The translations under genes were made by a program, and so were the position numbers. Source: Nectonema munidae (lineage: Eukaryota > Nematomorpha > Nectonematoida > Nectonematidae). Taken from it: 64,000 nucleotides of DNA. This document shows, piece by piece, positions 1 to 11,539 of the stretch. The notes under the pieces were generated by a model. That model was not told where the DNA came from. It searched no databases and worked only from the letters and a program-made list of their open reading frames with translations. The stretch covers positions 124,001-188,000 of the forward strand of contig JAUIRK010000951.1 in NCBI GenBank assembly GCA_030549495.1, in the 5' to 3' direction. Numbering within the stretch: position 1 is the stretch's first letter; each line of letters opens with the position of its first letter.

Positions 1-32
1 CCGTCTAGCCTCGCCCCATTGAAAATTGGCGG
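1..32 (+). CDS. Possible 3' end of an exon cut by the window edge
   Basis: Frame 1 reads PSSLAPLKIGG and stops at a GTGAAG donor with two bases left over (phase 2). Base composition is richer in GC than the following intron, which suggests coding. The next clear exon at 329 needs a phase-1 partner, so either another exon lies between or this is not an exon. Confidence 0.3.
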
Positions 33-328
33 GTGAAGACATTTACTCCCATGGATATTTATACGCTGTCCCTGTGGATAAATAAGATGGTTATATTGAC
101 TAAAACTATTTACACCTATAGTTATGAATCCAGTTATTTAGTTAGAATGTAGGCATCTAGTTAATTAGTCAGTCTGTCATTTAGTTAGCATAATAAATAT
201 GTAATTAATTTTATTCAATGTAGCCCTTTTATTTATGGATACATAGGCTGAATAATTAGAAGTATAATGTGGCCTTTAAATGAAAATACTTAGTATATTT
301 TGATTCAATCTTGAAAATCGCGTTTTAG

Positions 329-469
329 ACGATGTTTCCGAAGCAAACAAGACTAGTGCATCAAATTCTTTGAACTATCAATGCTACTTCCCACAAGTTC
401 TAAGCTTTGCCATATTCAAAATGGTCCACCTTCTGGAAGATTTGCGCGTAGCCCACAACGGCGCTTCAG
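329..469 (+). CDS. UNC80: UNC80-like exon (phase 1 to 1)
   Basis: The block follows a TTTTAG acceptor and ends at a GTAATT donor. After two leading bases it reads DVSEANKTSASNS, then a helical stretch containing SFAIFKMVHLLEDLRVAHNG, with one base left over. The 61-bp intron that follows is very short compared with others in this gene. The joint to the next exon rebuilds a Val codon in frame. Confidence 0.6.
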
Positions 470-530
470 GTAATTGTGTTGAAATATCCTTCCAGAGTAG
501 TTGGACATGGGTACCTCTTTAATGTTTAAG

Positions 531-631
531 TGGACTCTGTCGTTCGAGATTTGTATGAGATGGGCATGAGTTCGGATGCGCAATATTTCTTCAGATATGC
601 CCTAGAACGAATCACATTCAAAGAAGATGAG
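531..631 (+). CDS. UNC80: UNC80-like exon (phase 1 to 0)
   Basis: The block follows TTTAAG, starts with two bases that complete the previous codon, and ends before GTATTC. It reads DSVVRDLYEMGMSSDAQYFF and on to KEDE, an amphipathic, acid-ending helix-rich segment. An in-frame TAA just upstream limits the exon to this acceptor. It ends in phase 0 and can join either the exon at 5180 or the small block at 741. Confidence 0.6.
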
Positions 632-740
632 GTATTCTTTCTAATTTTACTTTAACATGGTGGTACTATATTGAAAATTTTTTAAAAGATAAATTTATCG
701 ACCATTATGGTCATAAAGAGATCTCAACTTCCAATTTTAG

Positions 741-785
741 AATGGCGGTGATGAGTTGCTCGTGTATACGGAAAAGCCTTACTGA
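741..785 (+). CDS. Possible micro-exon or alternative last exon
   Basis: A TTTTAG acceptor is followed in the expected phase 0 by NGGDELL, then a GTGTAT donor at 762 (21-nt exon). If not spliced, the frame runs on for seven more codons to a TGA at 783-785. An AATAAA at 944-949 lies downstream, so a short isoform ending here is possible. Phase fits both readings. The short length keeps confidence low. Confidence 0.3.
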   Translation, partial: NGGDELLVYTEKPY

Positions 786-943
786 AGAAAATTGAGGGGG
801 ATTAGTGTATATGAAGTGCTGTGAATATATTACTATGATAGACATATTGTGAAGATTAAGGTACAAATATTGCAAAGTATATACACTATACAGGCATATA
901 TATACTATATAGTGGTCGAAGATATATCTTTTAAGAAATTTTG

Positions 944-949
944 AATAAA
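944..949 (+). terminator. Candidate poly(A) signal after the 741 block
   Basis: AATAAA lies about 160 bases after the in-frame TGA at 783-785, a normal spacing for a 3' UTR. In AT-rich DNA this hexamer is common by chance, so it counts only together with the possible terminal exon. Confidence 0.25.
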
Positions 950-1350
950 GACTTTTTACTATTTCTATTAACTTTTTTTATAATTACTCGACGTTGACTC
1001 AGCGCCACTTCATATGTTTAATATACTATTATAAATACTTGATCCACATTCGAAATAATAACATAATTTCATAATACTTTGGTAAAAATAAAATTAATGA
1101 TTTATTTTAAAATTTCATGAAAAGAGGTACAAAAAAAGTGCCAATTATGATGATGAAAACAAATAACTTATCTTAGCACTTCAGGAGAGAAAATAAATTT
1201 TTATCCATTTGATTTTTTGTAAATTTTTCATTTGCAAAATCAACCAAAATACCTCAACGCATCAGTAATTTCTATTTAATTCCATTTAAAACAAGAGTTT
1301 GTCTGGGTTTCTTTGAGAACATTGGTACCAAATGGGTTAAGATCATATAC

Positions 1351-1415
1351 AGAAGAAGAAGAAGAAGAAGAAGAAGAAGAAGAGAAAAAAAAAAGAAGAA
1401 GAAGAAGAAGAGAGA

Positions 1416-1495
<80 letters not shown>

Positions 1496-1535
1496 GTAAT
1501 TAGAAGAAGAACAAGATAGAAGAAGAAGAAGAAGA
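1351..1535. repeat. GAA microsatellite interrupted by a run of 76 G
   Basis: (GAA)n from 1351 is followed by an A run, more GAA, a short AG run and then 76 consecutive G (1418-1493), after which GAA-like repeats resume to 1535. It abuts the 3' side of the minus-strand LINE, where LINE tails often carry simple repeats. A pure G run of this length is a strong quadruplex former, or a sequencing artefact. Confidence 0.9.
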
Positions 1536-4440
1536 TTTATTAATTGATAAAATAAAATTGGAATACACCACTAAACATATAAAAAAAAGAATTAAATAAG
1601 GAATTTAAAAAGAAAGACATTGCATATTTATAGTTGGGAAAAAATTCAAAAGGCCTACAAGCCGCTGATATGAATAAAACCCATATTACATCAATGAAAT
1701 AGAAATACATCATATAGGATATTCATAAAATAAATATGAAGTAAAAATAATCACATTAGTTGGAATAAAATAAAGATAGTGTGCAGTGCGCATGATTAGA
1801 ATGAGTGGCTGTTAATATATTGTTAAATAACTATTGGTGGTTGTTACACACAAAGCAATTAATAGAATGACAAGTTAAACTATATTTATCTAAAAGAAGT
1901 TTTTTAATTATATTTTTACACGTGCTTATTTTAGAAAGAATACATTGAGAGTTAAACATAAAAAAGTTAATAGATTGTTTAGATAATTTTTTACAATAAG
2001 ATGGAAGTGATAAATTGGATTTATTTCGTAGATTATATTCATGGTTCATGTAGTTAAATACAATAAACTCATTAAATATGTTAGGTAGAAATCCATTTAA
2101 AAGTTTATAGGTAACTATCGATATATTATACACATACAAGTCATTAACCTTTAGTAAGTTCTCTCTAAAAAATAAGGGGGTAGTATGAGATAAGTAATGA
2201 CTTCCAGTTATATAGCGTATAATTCGTTTTTGTGTTTTTATCAATAGCTCAAGGTTTTGATGACCCCATAGAACTATGCAATAATTAAGATAAGGGAGAA
2301 AAAAGGAGTTGTACAATTTGATTTTGGTCGGGAACAAAAACTTATTGTGTTTTAGAATGCCTAAATTACTACACAGAATAGAATTGACATAGAGATATGT
2401 TGTTTCCACTTCAATTTGCAGTCGATGATGACACCAAGTAATTTATAATATTCAACAACTTCGAACTTGAAATTCTCAGTAGGAATTTTTCTATTCATAC
2501 TTCCAAAGAGCTATTCATACTTCCAAAGAGACTTAGATACATTTATATGCATGCAATTTTGAGTACACCATTCAAAGAATGGCCCAAGATAATCGTTGAA
2601 AAAGTCCATACTTTTGGGTGGACTTGCCATAGAAAACGGGATGTTTATTGTCACATCATAAGCAAAACAATAAAACTTCAGCGAGCAATTAGATACATGT
2701 ATATCATTTATAAAAATTAGGAATAATAGAGGGCCCAGGATAGAACCCTGAGGAACCCCCATATTAATGGTAGAAACGTTAGACTTGAATTTATTCAAAG
2801 TTACATACTGCTGACGATTAAGCAAATAAGATTTGATTAGAAGCAAGGAATTTCCTTGCACTCCATAGAGAGACAGTTTATCAAATAAAATTTGGTGTGA
2901 AAGATTATCAAAAGCTTTACTAAAATCTAAGAACAGTGAACGCATTCCTTCATTGGACTCGAGAGTATTCAAAATGTTACCTATATAATGTGTAAGTAGT
3001 GACTGGGTGTTGTAATTCTTACGAAAACCGAACTGAAGAGGATAAAATAGATTATTAGAATTAAAGTATGATTGCAATTGAATATTAAGTAGCTTTTCAA
3101 AAATTTTAGACAGAACCTGAATAATTGATATCGGGCGATAGTTATTAATGTCTTCTCTAGCGCCTTTTTTAAAAACAGGATGTACTGCACTGAGTTTAAA
3201 ATCGTCCGGAAAAACACAATACTTTAAACAAATATTATATCCCAATCTTAAAAATGGATAAATAACATTAAGTATAGGCTTGATGTGGGAAATAGAAAGC
3301 CCATAAGCATCATTACAATTACTTTGATCACATTCCTTGACAGCTAGAATAACATCACTATAAGAAAAATTTTTAAATTCAAATTTAGTATGAACTTGTG
3401 CTATGTATTTGGTAGAGTTTTTTTCCGGTTGAGAGGAGGGTAACTTCATACTAAACTTATCATTGAAAATTGAACAAACAGTTTGTTCATCTTCAATTAA
3501 CTCCCCACCAAAATTCAAGTTTATGTTTGTTGATTTATTAATATTTAATCTATTTTTTACCTCTCGCCAAATAACTTTTGTGTTCGTTTGATTCATTAAT
3601 AAATTATGTACAAATTTATTTTTTAGTGTTCTACATTTATACTTTATACTATTCCTAAGCAAATTATATTTCAATTTTAGCTCAGAATATGTATCAGAAT
3701 ATGAGTTCTTTAACCTCCTAAATTAAATCCAAAATTTCCTTGTTCAACCATGATTTAATTGGGTTATTATAATAAAAGTTAGAATTACTTTTAAACTTAA
3801 TATAACGTGTATTAATGTTAATAAAGTCAACAAGCTTAGAGTTTAGTTTATGGAAGTAAAGATTTGGGAAATTAATGTAATTGTCAAGTAAATTGTGCCA
3901 ATTAAATGAACTTACATCCCTAACATATGATGCAGCATTAAACTTAGATTTGAAAAAAAAGTTTTTCATCAATGGGTAGACATCTAAGGTTACTAAAATT
4001 GGGATATGATCTGAAATATCATATAACAAGTTAAAAGCTTTTTTCCTTATTAAGCAATCAGAAAAAAAGATATTATCTATAAGCGAACTACTAGTAGGTC
4101 GAGTTAATTTCGAAATTAAAGGTGATAGGGCATTTAAAGAAAAAATATTAAGAAAGATTTTGACATTTTTGCATTTATCATGTTTGAAAGGATCAAAATT
4201 AAAATCTCCTAAAAAAATTGCAGGTTTGCTAGAAAGTTTATAATCAGATAAAAGTTTTTCAAACTCAGAAAAAAATGACTCAATATCTTGATTAGATGAA
4301 GATGGTTTCCTATAAATATTATTAAGAGACAGTAGTTTAGAATTATATAAAGTAAGAGAAATTGTAAATATCTCAAAACAGTTACTATTGGTATGCAAAG
4401 TTAGAAGACAAGCCCATTATTGCATTATTGATTGTTCAAA
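1536..4440 (-). mobile_element. Broken LINE (CR1/Jockey-like), 5' truncated
   Basis: Three minus-strand reading frames follow each other as in a non-LTR retrotransposon ORF2. At 4398-3718 is the endonuclease C-terminal part with AIFLGDFNFDP and the later LIDNIFFSD. At 3674-2511 is reverse transcriptase with LFLDFSKAFDNLSH and GVPQGSILGPLLFLIFINDI. At 2409-1831 is the thumb and C-terminal part. The catalytic box reads FAYDV where FADD or YADD is expected, so the enzyme is dead. The frames are offset from each other (at least two frameshifts). The N-terminal half of the endonuclease is missing. The 3' tail runs into the GAA/poly-G microsatellite. It lies antisense to the host gene in an intron. 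Confidence 0.9.
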
Positions 4441-5179
4441 TGCCGTCTTTCTCTTGGTACTTCATCTATTAATCATACATGTGCTTTGTCGAAAATGTTA
4501 AAAATTTTATAATTTACACTTATTTCAACTATTTAAAGATTTTTCCTATTTTTGTCTTTACAAAGAAGACTTTTTGCGCTAAAAAATTTAGAATTGTACG
4601 CTAATAACGAAGAAATTATTTGCCGTAAAAAGATAGAGTATTGCGTGTTGTTTGTCTTCGTCTTGACTTCTCTACAAAATATAAAAAAATATGGAATCAT
4701 ATTTCCCTTTTCTGTTTGCCTGTTTCCTTTTTTCTGTTTGGTTGTCTGTTTGTATTATTTAGTGAATTATAAAAAGAGGATAAAAAACTTCAAATAGGTT
4801 TATGATTAGAAAATTAACAGTTAATGTTTATTTATCTTAAAAGAAGCTGTTATCTACGAGTAGACAAACATAGCTTAAAACTTTATATCATTGAAATAAG
4901 TGTGAATTGAGTAGAATTTACAAAATTTACAGAGAAGAGGGTGCATTTGTTTCTTCTTTTTGATACTCCAATTTTTTGTATATCCTAAAAATCATTTTCT
5001 TGAACCGAAGTGAAATTTTGATTTGATTGTATAATCTTAGTTTATCCATCCGCTCTACCCGAAATCCTTACATTTACATATATGATTATTGAGCGGACAA
5101 AAGAATTTCGTCACTTTATGTTCTCTTTTGTTTTGCCATCCAACTAAGAACTTTATGTATTGTTTTAATAAATTTTAAG
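4441..5179. other. Intron sequence, nothing recognised
   Basis: AT-rich single-copy-looking DNA between the LINE and the next exon. Open frames here are short and have no coding character. Confidence 0.5.
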
Positions 5180-5266
5180 GAATCCATTACACATTGGATA
5201 CAAACAATCCTGACTTATTTCTATGAAATTCCATTTGCTGCTGCCTTTACCTTGTTGAATTCCTTG
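5180..5266 (+). CDS. UNC80: UNC80-like exon (phase 0 to 0)
   Basis: Twenty-nine codons between a TTTTAAG acceptor and a GTAATC donor read ESITHWIQTILTYFYEIPFA and end in LLNSL, a hydrophobic helical pair. Phase agrees with the exon ending at 631 and with the next exon. The intron after it is only 73 bp. Confidence 0.6.
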
Positions 5267-5339
5267 GTAATCGTTCTCTTATTTTATTTTCTTGGTGTTT
5301 TATGATTATAAAACGTTTTTTATTGCCTTCTACTCTTAG

Positions 5340-5489
5340 CATGGCTTAATCATGCTATATCTGAGAACTTCGGAAAAGTATTCCAAACTCATTCAAACAA
5401 TCTTTTTAATGTTTTGGCAAGTTGTTCCATTCATTTCTTCCATCACGCTTAAAGATTATAGACAAGTTTTGAAGCGTGAACAAATCGAA
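5340..5489 (+). CDS. UNC80: UNC80-like exon (phase 0 to 0)
   Basis: Exactly 50 codons between CTCTTAG and GTAAGG. It begins HGLIMLYLRTSEKYSKLIQT, continues with a Phe/Trp-rich helix, and ends KREQIE. The strong consensus donor, absence of stops and helical character make this one of the safer exons. It joins the exon at 9507 in phase. Confidence 0.65.
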
Positions 5490-6252
5490 GTAAGGAGACT
5501 TTTTTTCTAACATTTTTAACTAATTGCATCCTTTTACAATAATATATAAAATTTTTAAAACTCCAAAGGAAATTAAAAACACAAATGTACAGAATACTTC
5601 GAAAAATTAAGATACACTAAATATCGGATAACTTTCAAAATATATGCCAACGTCAAGAACAAGATAATATATAAACTATAGCACGAAAACTAAGCGAATC
5701 AAGAACCGTAGGTAAAATTAAATAACCATTTGTTCCAAGTCTCTCTTTCATCTTCCCAAACAGCAATCGCAAAATAAGGTTAATTCAGTGTCGAATATGA
5801 ATATAGATGGGTCACAAGATTGGACCTTCACCAAACCTTTTATGAGATCAAAGTAGGGTTAAAATGTTTTGCATTAAATCAGATATCAATGAATACGATG
5901 CACATACCAAACTAGAAATAGGAGCAAGTTTCTTCCAAACAGTGTTAGAGAAATTCTAACAAGGCAACTTTTAAAGATATTCACTCTAACATACACATTG
6001 AATAATAATCTAATATTTAGATGATTTCTTTTAAGACAAACCCTATAGGATACATGATTATAAATTTGTTAAATTATCTACAACAAAAATGTTTGATACT
6101 GGTTATTAAACAAGAGTAAGTAATTAAACCTACTTCGATGATTGGAAGCATTTCAAAGCCAGTTCTAGGATTTCCTGTTAAAAATTTGAGGATTTTAGTT
6201 GCATTTTTCATTTTTCATCAATTTCTCTGTAATTTTAGAGGGTGTGTACACA
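5490..6252. other. Intron with unassigned open frames near 5.8-5.96 kb
   Basis: Several overlapping short frames at 5793-5960 look mildly coding, such as INEYDAHTKLEIGASFF, but none links in phase to the flanking exons (both need phase 0). They may be a decayed element. The rest is plain AT-rich intron. Confidence 0.4.
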
Positions 6253-6260
6253 GTCTAGCT

Positions 6261-6620
6261 CAGGGGCCGGGAACCTTTTTGACTAAAAGAGCCCAAAAAA
6301 CACATATTTTAAAATCTAATCTTCTGAGAGCCATACATATTTTTAAATAATGATTACAACTAAATGGAAAAAGAAGACCAACAATTTTATAATATAATAA
6401 GACTCTGAATTTATTTTAAACAAGATTGTTTATCGAAGTTATTTATTAATAAGCAAAGTCTGCTTCCTCATCAGCTTTATTTGTGTCGTCGTGATTCGTA
6501 ATGATGACGAAATTAAGAGAGTGTATTTATCCTAAATGCCACCTGATTTATCTGAGAGCCAGATGCAGTCATCAAAAGAGCCATGTCTGGCTCGCGAGCC
6601 ATAGGTTCCCGACCTCTGGA
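6261..6620. mobile_element. hAT-type non-autonomous element (MITE), 360 bp
   Basis: The left end CAGGGGCCGGGAACC and right end GGTTCCCGACCTCTGGA are inverted copies. Flanks give an imperfect 8-bp duplication (GTCTAGCT against CTCTAGCT). Internal GAGCC/GGCTC blocks near both ends are typical of hAT elements of the Charlie/ZBED-like kind. No transposase is present. Confidence 0.7.
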
Positions 6621-6876
6621 CTCTAGCTCCTCTCTATTCGTCCTTCCTAGATCTATAAAATGATATTGAACATCACTTAGGGGAAAAAGGTGATAATTGA
6701 ACACGCTTTATTTGACTTACAGGTATCATTGAATCCTGGTGAAAAAATTTTTCGGAAAAATTAATTACTCCTTTGGAACACTACCCTTTGGAACACTATC
6801 AAACTAACCAAAACTAGCTTAAAAACTATTAGATTTACCAGGAAGAGTTGAATATATAAATATCTCAGTCATCTTA

Positions 6877-7479
6877 CACGATGGCAACCTTTTGATGCTG
6901 AAGTGCCAAAACATGCTGACAAACGCATTGTGCGTGCCGATCTCATAATACCATAAGAGCATACCATTAATTAATCTCATATAGCATGAGTATATGCTTT
7001 TGAAACTCGTTTTTACCGAAATTTATTATATTTTTCAAAAGCAATATAAATTTTCAAATATTTAACTAATGCAATTACATTAAATTTCCGTGTCTACCTT
7101 TGAAAACCCTTCTCACTACCACCTCCTTTTGTTTTGATCTTAAATATATAATTTGCTGCAAAATGAAATTAATTTTAAAAGAACTCTACTTTATATCAGA
7201 TTATCCTCAAAATGGAAGTCATTTTCAGTAGTCCTTCTTTTGATTAGGCGTGGTGAACAGGTTAATTAATTTTAACATATCAATGATCCCTTTACTGCTG
7301 AACATAGAACTGATTTCAAAAAATGAGAATTTACAGCGTCTATAAACCAAATTGAATTTTTCTCATCTTGAAATATAGTTATAACAAAAAATTCTTGTTA
7401 ATTTTTGGCATATACAGAGGCAGCGTATATTTGTCTGCTTGTCACATATGGAACGCGTGCCATAGATTGCCGACCCCTG
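6877..7479. mobile_element. Decayed hAT-type MITE, about 600 bp
   Basis: The left side ATGGCAACC with TTTTGATGCTGAAGTGCC, and the right side GTGCCATAGATTGCC ending CGACCCCTG, match the ends of a common hAT family. Target duplications are no longer clear, so the exact bounds are estimates. Confidence 0.4.
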
Positions 7480-9506
7480 CCCCAGAGTACTGCGCGGTGT
7501 ATAAAAGCCCGTGCATGTATCCACATAAAAAATTTTTTGAGGGGCGGGCTGAAGCGAGTAATAGAATTTTGATTTGCTGATAATATTTGAGAACAATTCG
7601 ATATTTTTTCTATTTCCCAGGAATCAAATTGAAGTGTTAAAAAGTTTGAAAGATGAATCAGCAAACTTCATAAGCAGTATTTATTTTATTATATCCACTA
7701 GTTTTAGTCTGTTATGCCGTTTTTGAGTGAAATAAGCACATGTGGGGAACAATAGTATTACACAACACACATACACACTCACTCGTTTAGGTTAAGTTAA
7801 TATTTCAGCATAAAAAACTTTTTTGAGCCATCTTTGTCTAGAATTAATATCTTATTGTCTTTTATAATTACACTTTAAAATTTAATTTTAAACTATAGAA
7901 AAATTTGATAAATTATAGATCTATAGAAGATTGATAAATTTTAGTGAATGCCTTATCTTTTGTAGATCTTTTTGAACGAAACGTTTTAAGATAAAAATAA
8001 AACACAGCTAAAGAAAAAAATGAAGAGAGAGCTACGCGCTTGGTGCAATAACAGCTGTGTGTGTTAATAAATCAAAAAGTAAAATCTGTGAAAAAGCTTT
8101 ACTCTTTTGCGTAAAATTGTGCAATGCAAACAGCCTATAATATAAACTGCATATCATAATAATAAATCAAAGAGTAATATTTGTTCAATGATGATTTGCT
8201 TAATATTGAGCAATGCAAAAATACTACAATTGCCTACAAAAATACGTGTAAAAATTACCCAAGGTTGTACTTTAATACAAATAATGCATTATTTTTTTTC
8301 CAGTTACTCAAAAATCATGAAACTCAACATGGATATTAAGAAAACTAAAACATTAAATGTCATTAAATTTTAAACTATTTTTAATTAAATTATGAGCAGA
8401 ATGTAACTCTAAAAGTACTGTTGGGTAAATTTTACCCATGGTTGTAAACTAACCGTTAAATTCATATGTATCAAAACTTCAATGAAAATTTAAATGGCAG
8501 TTCCAAAATTTTTCCGTAATCCATTATATATTTTTAAAAATTTTAAAAGTTTTAAAATTTAAACACATTTCACTTTGATTATTATTATTACTTTTTTGGC
8601 GTCTTCTTTTGGATATTAATTATGATCTGATCATAATCAGGTGATTTTTTAACGAGACTAATTTTTAATTTTTATATTTAAAATTATAACTTTATTGATT
8701 AAAAAAATATTATTTTGATTTTTCAATAGTCCTATCTTCTACTAACCTCAAATTTACCTCCTGCGAAAAAAATAGTTGTCAATGGTCCTGACACTGAATC
8801 GATTCCTTGCATCTTTCCACTGACAGACGTAATAACGTTTTCATTTTTTCAAAAAGCTTTTTTTAATCTTTTACGATTTTATAAACGATTTTTTTATTAC
8901 ATGCTACCCTTACAATGATGATTCGTTGAAGGGTTGCACGACTCGTGTAAGGCTTGGTTTGTTTCGTTTAGTTTTAGACGAACTACAATTTCTCGAAAAA
9001 AGAAATCTTTTTTGAAAGGTTTCAACTTTCTTTATACGTTTCATTGCTTTAAACTCTTTAGAATTTTTATAAAATCATAAGTAGCAAACATTTAGATAAT
9101 TTATGTCTAACAATAATTTTATGTGTTATCGATTTTGACCTAATTATTATTACAATTTAAATTTAAATATTTAATCATTCAATTGTCTTTGTGATTCTTT
9201 CGTTTTATCTCACTCATACATAGTATTTCTAAAGAAATATCTCTTACTTCTTCACGTTGAAAATATCAAATGTGGCGTGTGACTTTTAAAACTCAGAAAG
9301 TAGAACCTAATATTTTAAAATAAATATTAAATTATTACTTGACTCATAAGTTTTGATTTTTATCAAAGGATTTAAACAGAAATTACATGATAATATAAAA
9401 AAAATTAAAAAGTGTATACTGTGAAATGATTCTCCTATAATATATAGTCTGGTAATATATTTTTTAAGTTTTGAAGTATTTTTTTATCCATTATTTCATT
9501 CTATAG
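7480..9506. other. Intron, no feature recognised
   Basis: Very AT-rich DNA with a small CA-rich simple repeat near 7757-7785. I see no splice-bounded coding block and no inverted ends. Confidence 0.5.
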
Positions 9507-9603
9507 GAAAGCACGTTCAAAGAAATATTGAAGGATAGTTTGGAATTTTTCAACATTGTCCCTGAAAGGATGCATGAATACCAACTCTTTGATACTGAAA
9601 CAA
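9507..9603 (+). CDS. UNC80: UNC80-like exon (phase 0 to 1)
   Basis: Between TTCTATAG and GTATGA lie 32 codons plus one base: ESTFKEILKDSLEFFNIVPE followed by RMHEYQLFDTET. It contrasts sharply with the AT-rich flanks. The single leftover base fits the two-base starts of the next blocks (11287 or 11469). Confidence 0.65.
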
Positions 9604-10689
9604 GTATGATTAGGTTATATCTTTAGTTTATAAACATTTTTGTTCAATAATAATATTATTAATGTGTTGTATACAATAGCCATTCTCATTCATATTTTTA
9701 CCATGTTAATATCAATTTTTCTTGGATTGTAAATTTGTCGGATAAGCAAATCAACAATTCATCATTTCGCACATTTTATATAGTTCAGAGTTTCAGAAGA
9801 ATCTTTTCTGAAGAAAAAAATTTTTAGTTATCAAATACAGTAAATGTGAGATGCTATATAAATACACAAAGTAATACATTATAAACTATTTCGATTATGT
9901 TTAAATTCACAATATTCATTCCATATTTAAAATTTTTAATGTCTCTGCCTAGCTATCTTGTCTGTAGCTGACTACATGGGATTGAGCATTAAGGTTTAAC
10001 CCTAGGACGACCAGAATTTTTAAGACTAATCGTTTGCTTTTTATCAATGCAACTTAATGCAGACAATTTTCATTTCATGGTATACCCGTGTCACACTGGT
10101 CCTCAAAAGATTGAATTTAATAAAGTTTTATTAATTAAGAACATTAATAATCTTAATTTTATCATTTGAATATTTGTGGGTCCTATAAACGAGGTCTGCC
10201 TGTATTACTAATGAGTCCTCTAATGCAATCTTTTTTATACGGTCTTCAAAAGAGAGAAATATTTTTGACCTTCGAGTAGCAAATATTATAAGGCTTTTTT
10301 GTTACACATAAAGTTGTTTCAGTACCAGAACATCCAACTCTGAAAGGACATTTCTCAGCATTGATTTCATTAACTGGTAAAAAGCAATAACTAGGCATAA
10401 AGGCTTTAAACATGCGATGGATAGTGATCACTGTCTCTCTCCATGACCAAATGACAAAGGCTTAAACAAATAGAATCAGCGGTAACTTCTATTCATTCAA
10501 TTTTGGATCCTGTTGGCCAGTTAATTTTTGTTAAAAATTGTAACTATTTTAAAATTTTCTCATATTTTTTTGAAAATAAGAGATGTCGCAAAAAATTTGA
10601 AAATATGCGCCCCTGAAATATTATATATATTTTTTATAGATTAAATTTAATACAGATTACCTTCAAATTTTCTTCTTGAGTAAAATCAA
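9604..10689. other. Intron with an unassigned minus-strand Cys-containing frame
   Basis: A minus-strand open frame (10431-10246) includes FMPSYCFLPVNEINAEKCPF and several further Cys residues. I do not recognise it; it could be a transposon remnant. Around 10000, TTAACCCTAGGACGACC resembles a piggyBac-type MITE end, but the other end is not convincing. Confidence 0.35.
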
Positions 10690-10915
10690 ATAGGCCCTAT
10701 ATCAACACTCACTTTACACTTACCTTTAACACGCACCCCAGACACAGCCAATAACCCCAAATTAACACCTTTAACACACACCTCTTTCACCCATATTCTC
10801 TATACTATTAACTTTTACAACTGAAGAAGGTCGCAATGACCGAAATATTTTGTATTTCTATCCTTCATCCATTTTTTTTTACCTTATTACAGAATTATAT
10901 GTACATTTTAATAAA
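10690..10915 (+). mobile_element. Candidate 3' end of a Penelope-like element with hammerhead-like motif
   Basis: A CA-rich strand (10700-10800) leads to CTGAAGA at 10821, a GGTC/GACC stem with a 5-base loop, then GAAA at 10842-10845, and an AATAAA at 10910-10915. CTGANGA-stem-GAAA is the core of hammerhead ribozymes, which are known in Penelope-like retroelements. No reverse transcriptase is seen nearby, so this would be only the terminal part. Confidence 0.35.
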
Positions 10916-11286
10916 GTCGTGTATAATTTTTATTCGCCATCTTAAGAAATAGTAGAATATTATTTTTGAACATTTGCATTATTCTTGTTAAATACCTCTT
11001 GTGAACATTAAACTCGTCTAATCAAATCAAAGTCACAAGGCTACCTCTTAAGAATTAATACATTTCACATCAGTCAAATTTAAATTTACTAGGACCCGCT
11101 TATGAATTTTTTAATGTATATAATTTCCATGTATCCCAAAGAATATATGATTTCTAAAATTTAAATTTGTTTCTGACGAGGGTAAACAAACTAAGTTTGT
11201 TTGAATGACTTTTTGGACAAAGTTTTACCTTTTTAGAAAGAATACACAACCCCAATTCACTCATCAAAGAGTATTACTTTTTCCAG

Positions 11287-11337
11287 CGTTCACGATACCC
11301 AAATCTCAGTTTGCTTCACATCAAAAAGGAAAAAGCC
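11287..11337 (+). CDS. UNC80: Probable UNC80-like exon (phase 1 to 1)
   Basis: After a pyrimidine-rich TTTTTCCAG acceptor the phase-1 frame reads FTIPKSQFASHQKGKS and ends at GTAAAT. It can be inserted between the exons at 9507 and 11469 without changing phase. It is short and could be skipped, so confidence is moderate. Confidence 0.45.
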
Positions 11338-11468
11338 GTAAATTTGATTCATTTCCAAGTATTTGAATTTTTGACATTCTTTTATCCTGATCCTAAAGAT
11401 TTTCCAAAACCTAATCCTTATATCATTTGCCTTAGATGTCCTAATTTTTTTTAATCTTTTTTAGCAAG

Positions 11469-11539
11469 TTCTGTTTCAGATATCCGAAATTAATAAAATC
11501 TTTTTGATATCTTCTTTTCTTCACTATGGCAATGAAGAA
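11469..11539 (+). CDS. UNC80: UNC80-like exon (phase 1 to 0)
   Basis: It ends at a strong GTAAGT donor. The frame reads LFQISEINKIFLISSFLHYG then NEE. The acceptor at 11468 (CAAG) is chosen because it keeps phase with the preceding exon; the stronger TTTCAG at 11479 would break the phase. Confidence 0.55.

Noticed and set aside
1313-1519. Open frame of Glu/Lys/Arg and Gly runs
   Set aside because: It is only the translated GAA repeat and poly-G tract.
4552-4797. + strand hydrophobic open frame
   Set aside because: No splice sites, no homology, and T-rich composition explains the hydrophobic residues.
9996-10118. TTAACCCTAGGACGACC as a piggyBac-type MITE
   Set aside because: The opposite end (near 10097-10115) pairs only partly and lacks GGG-TTAA.
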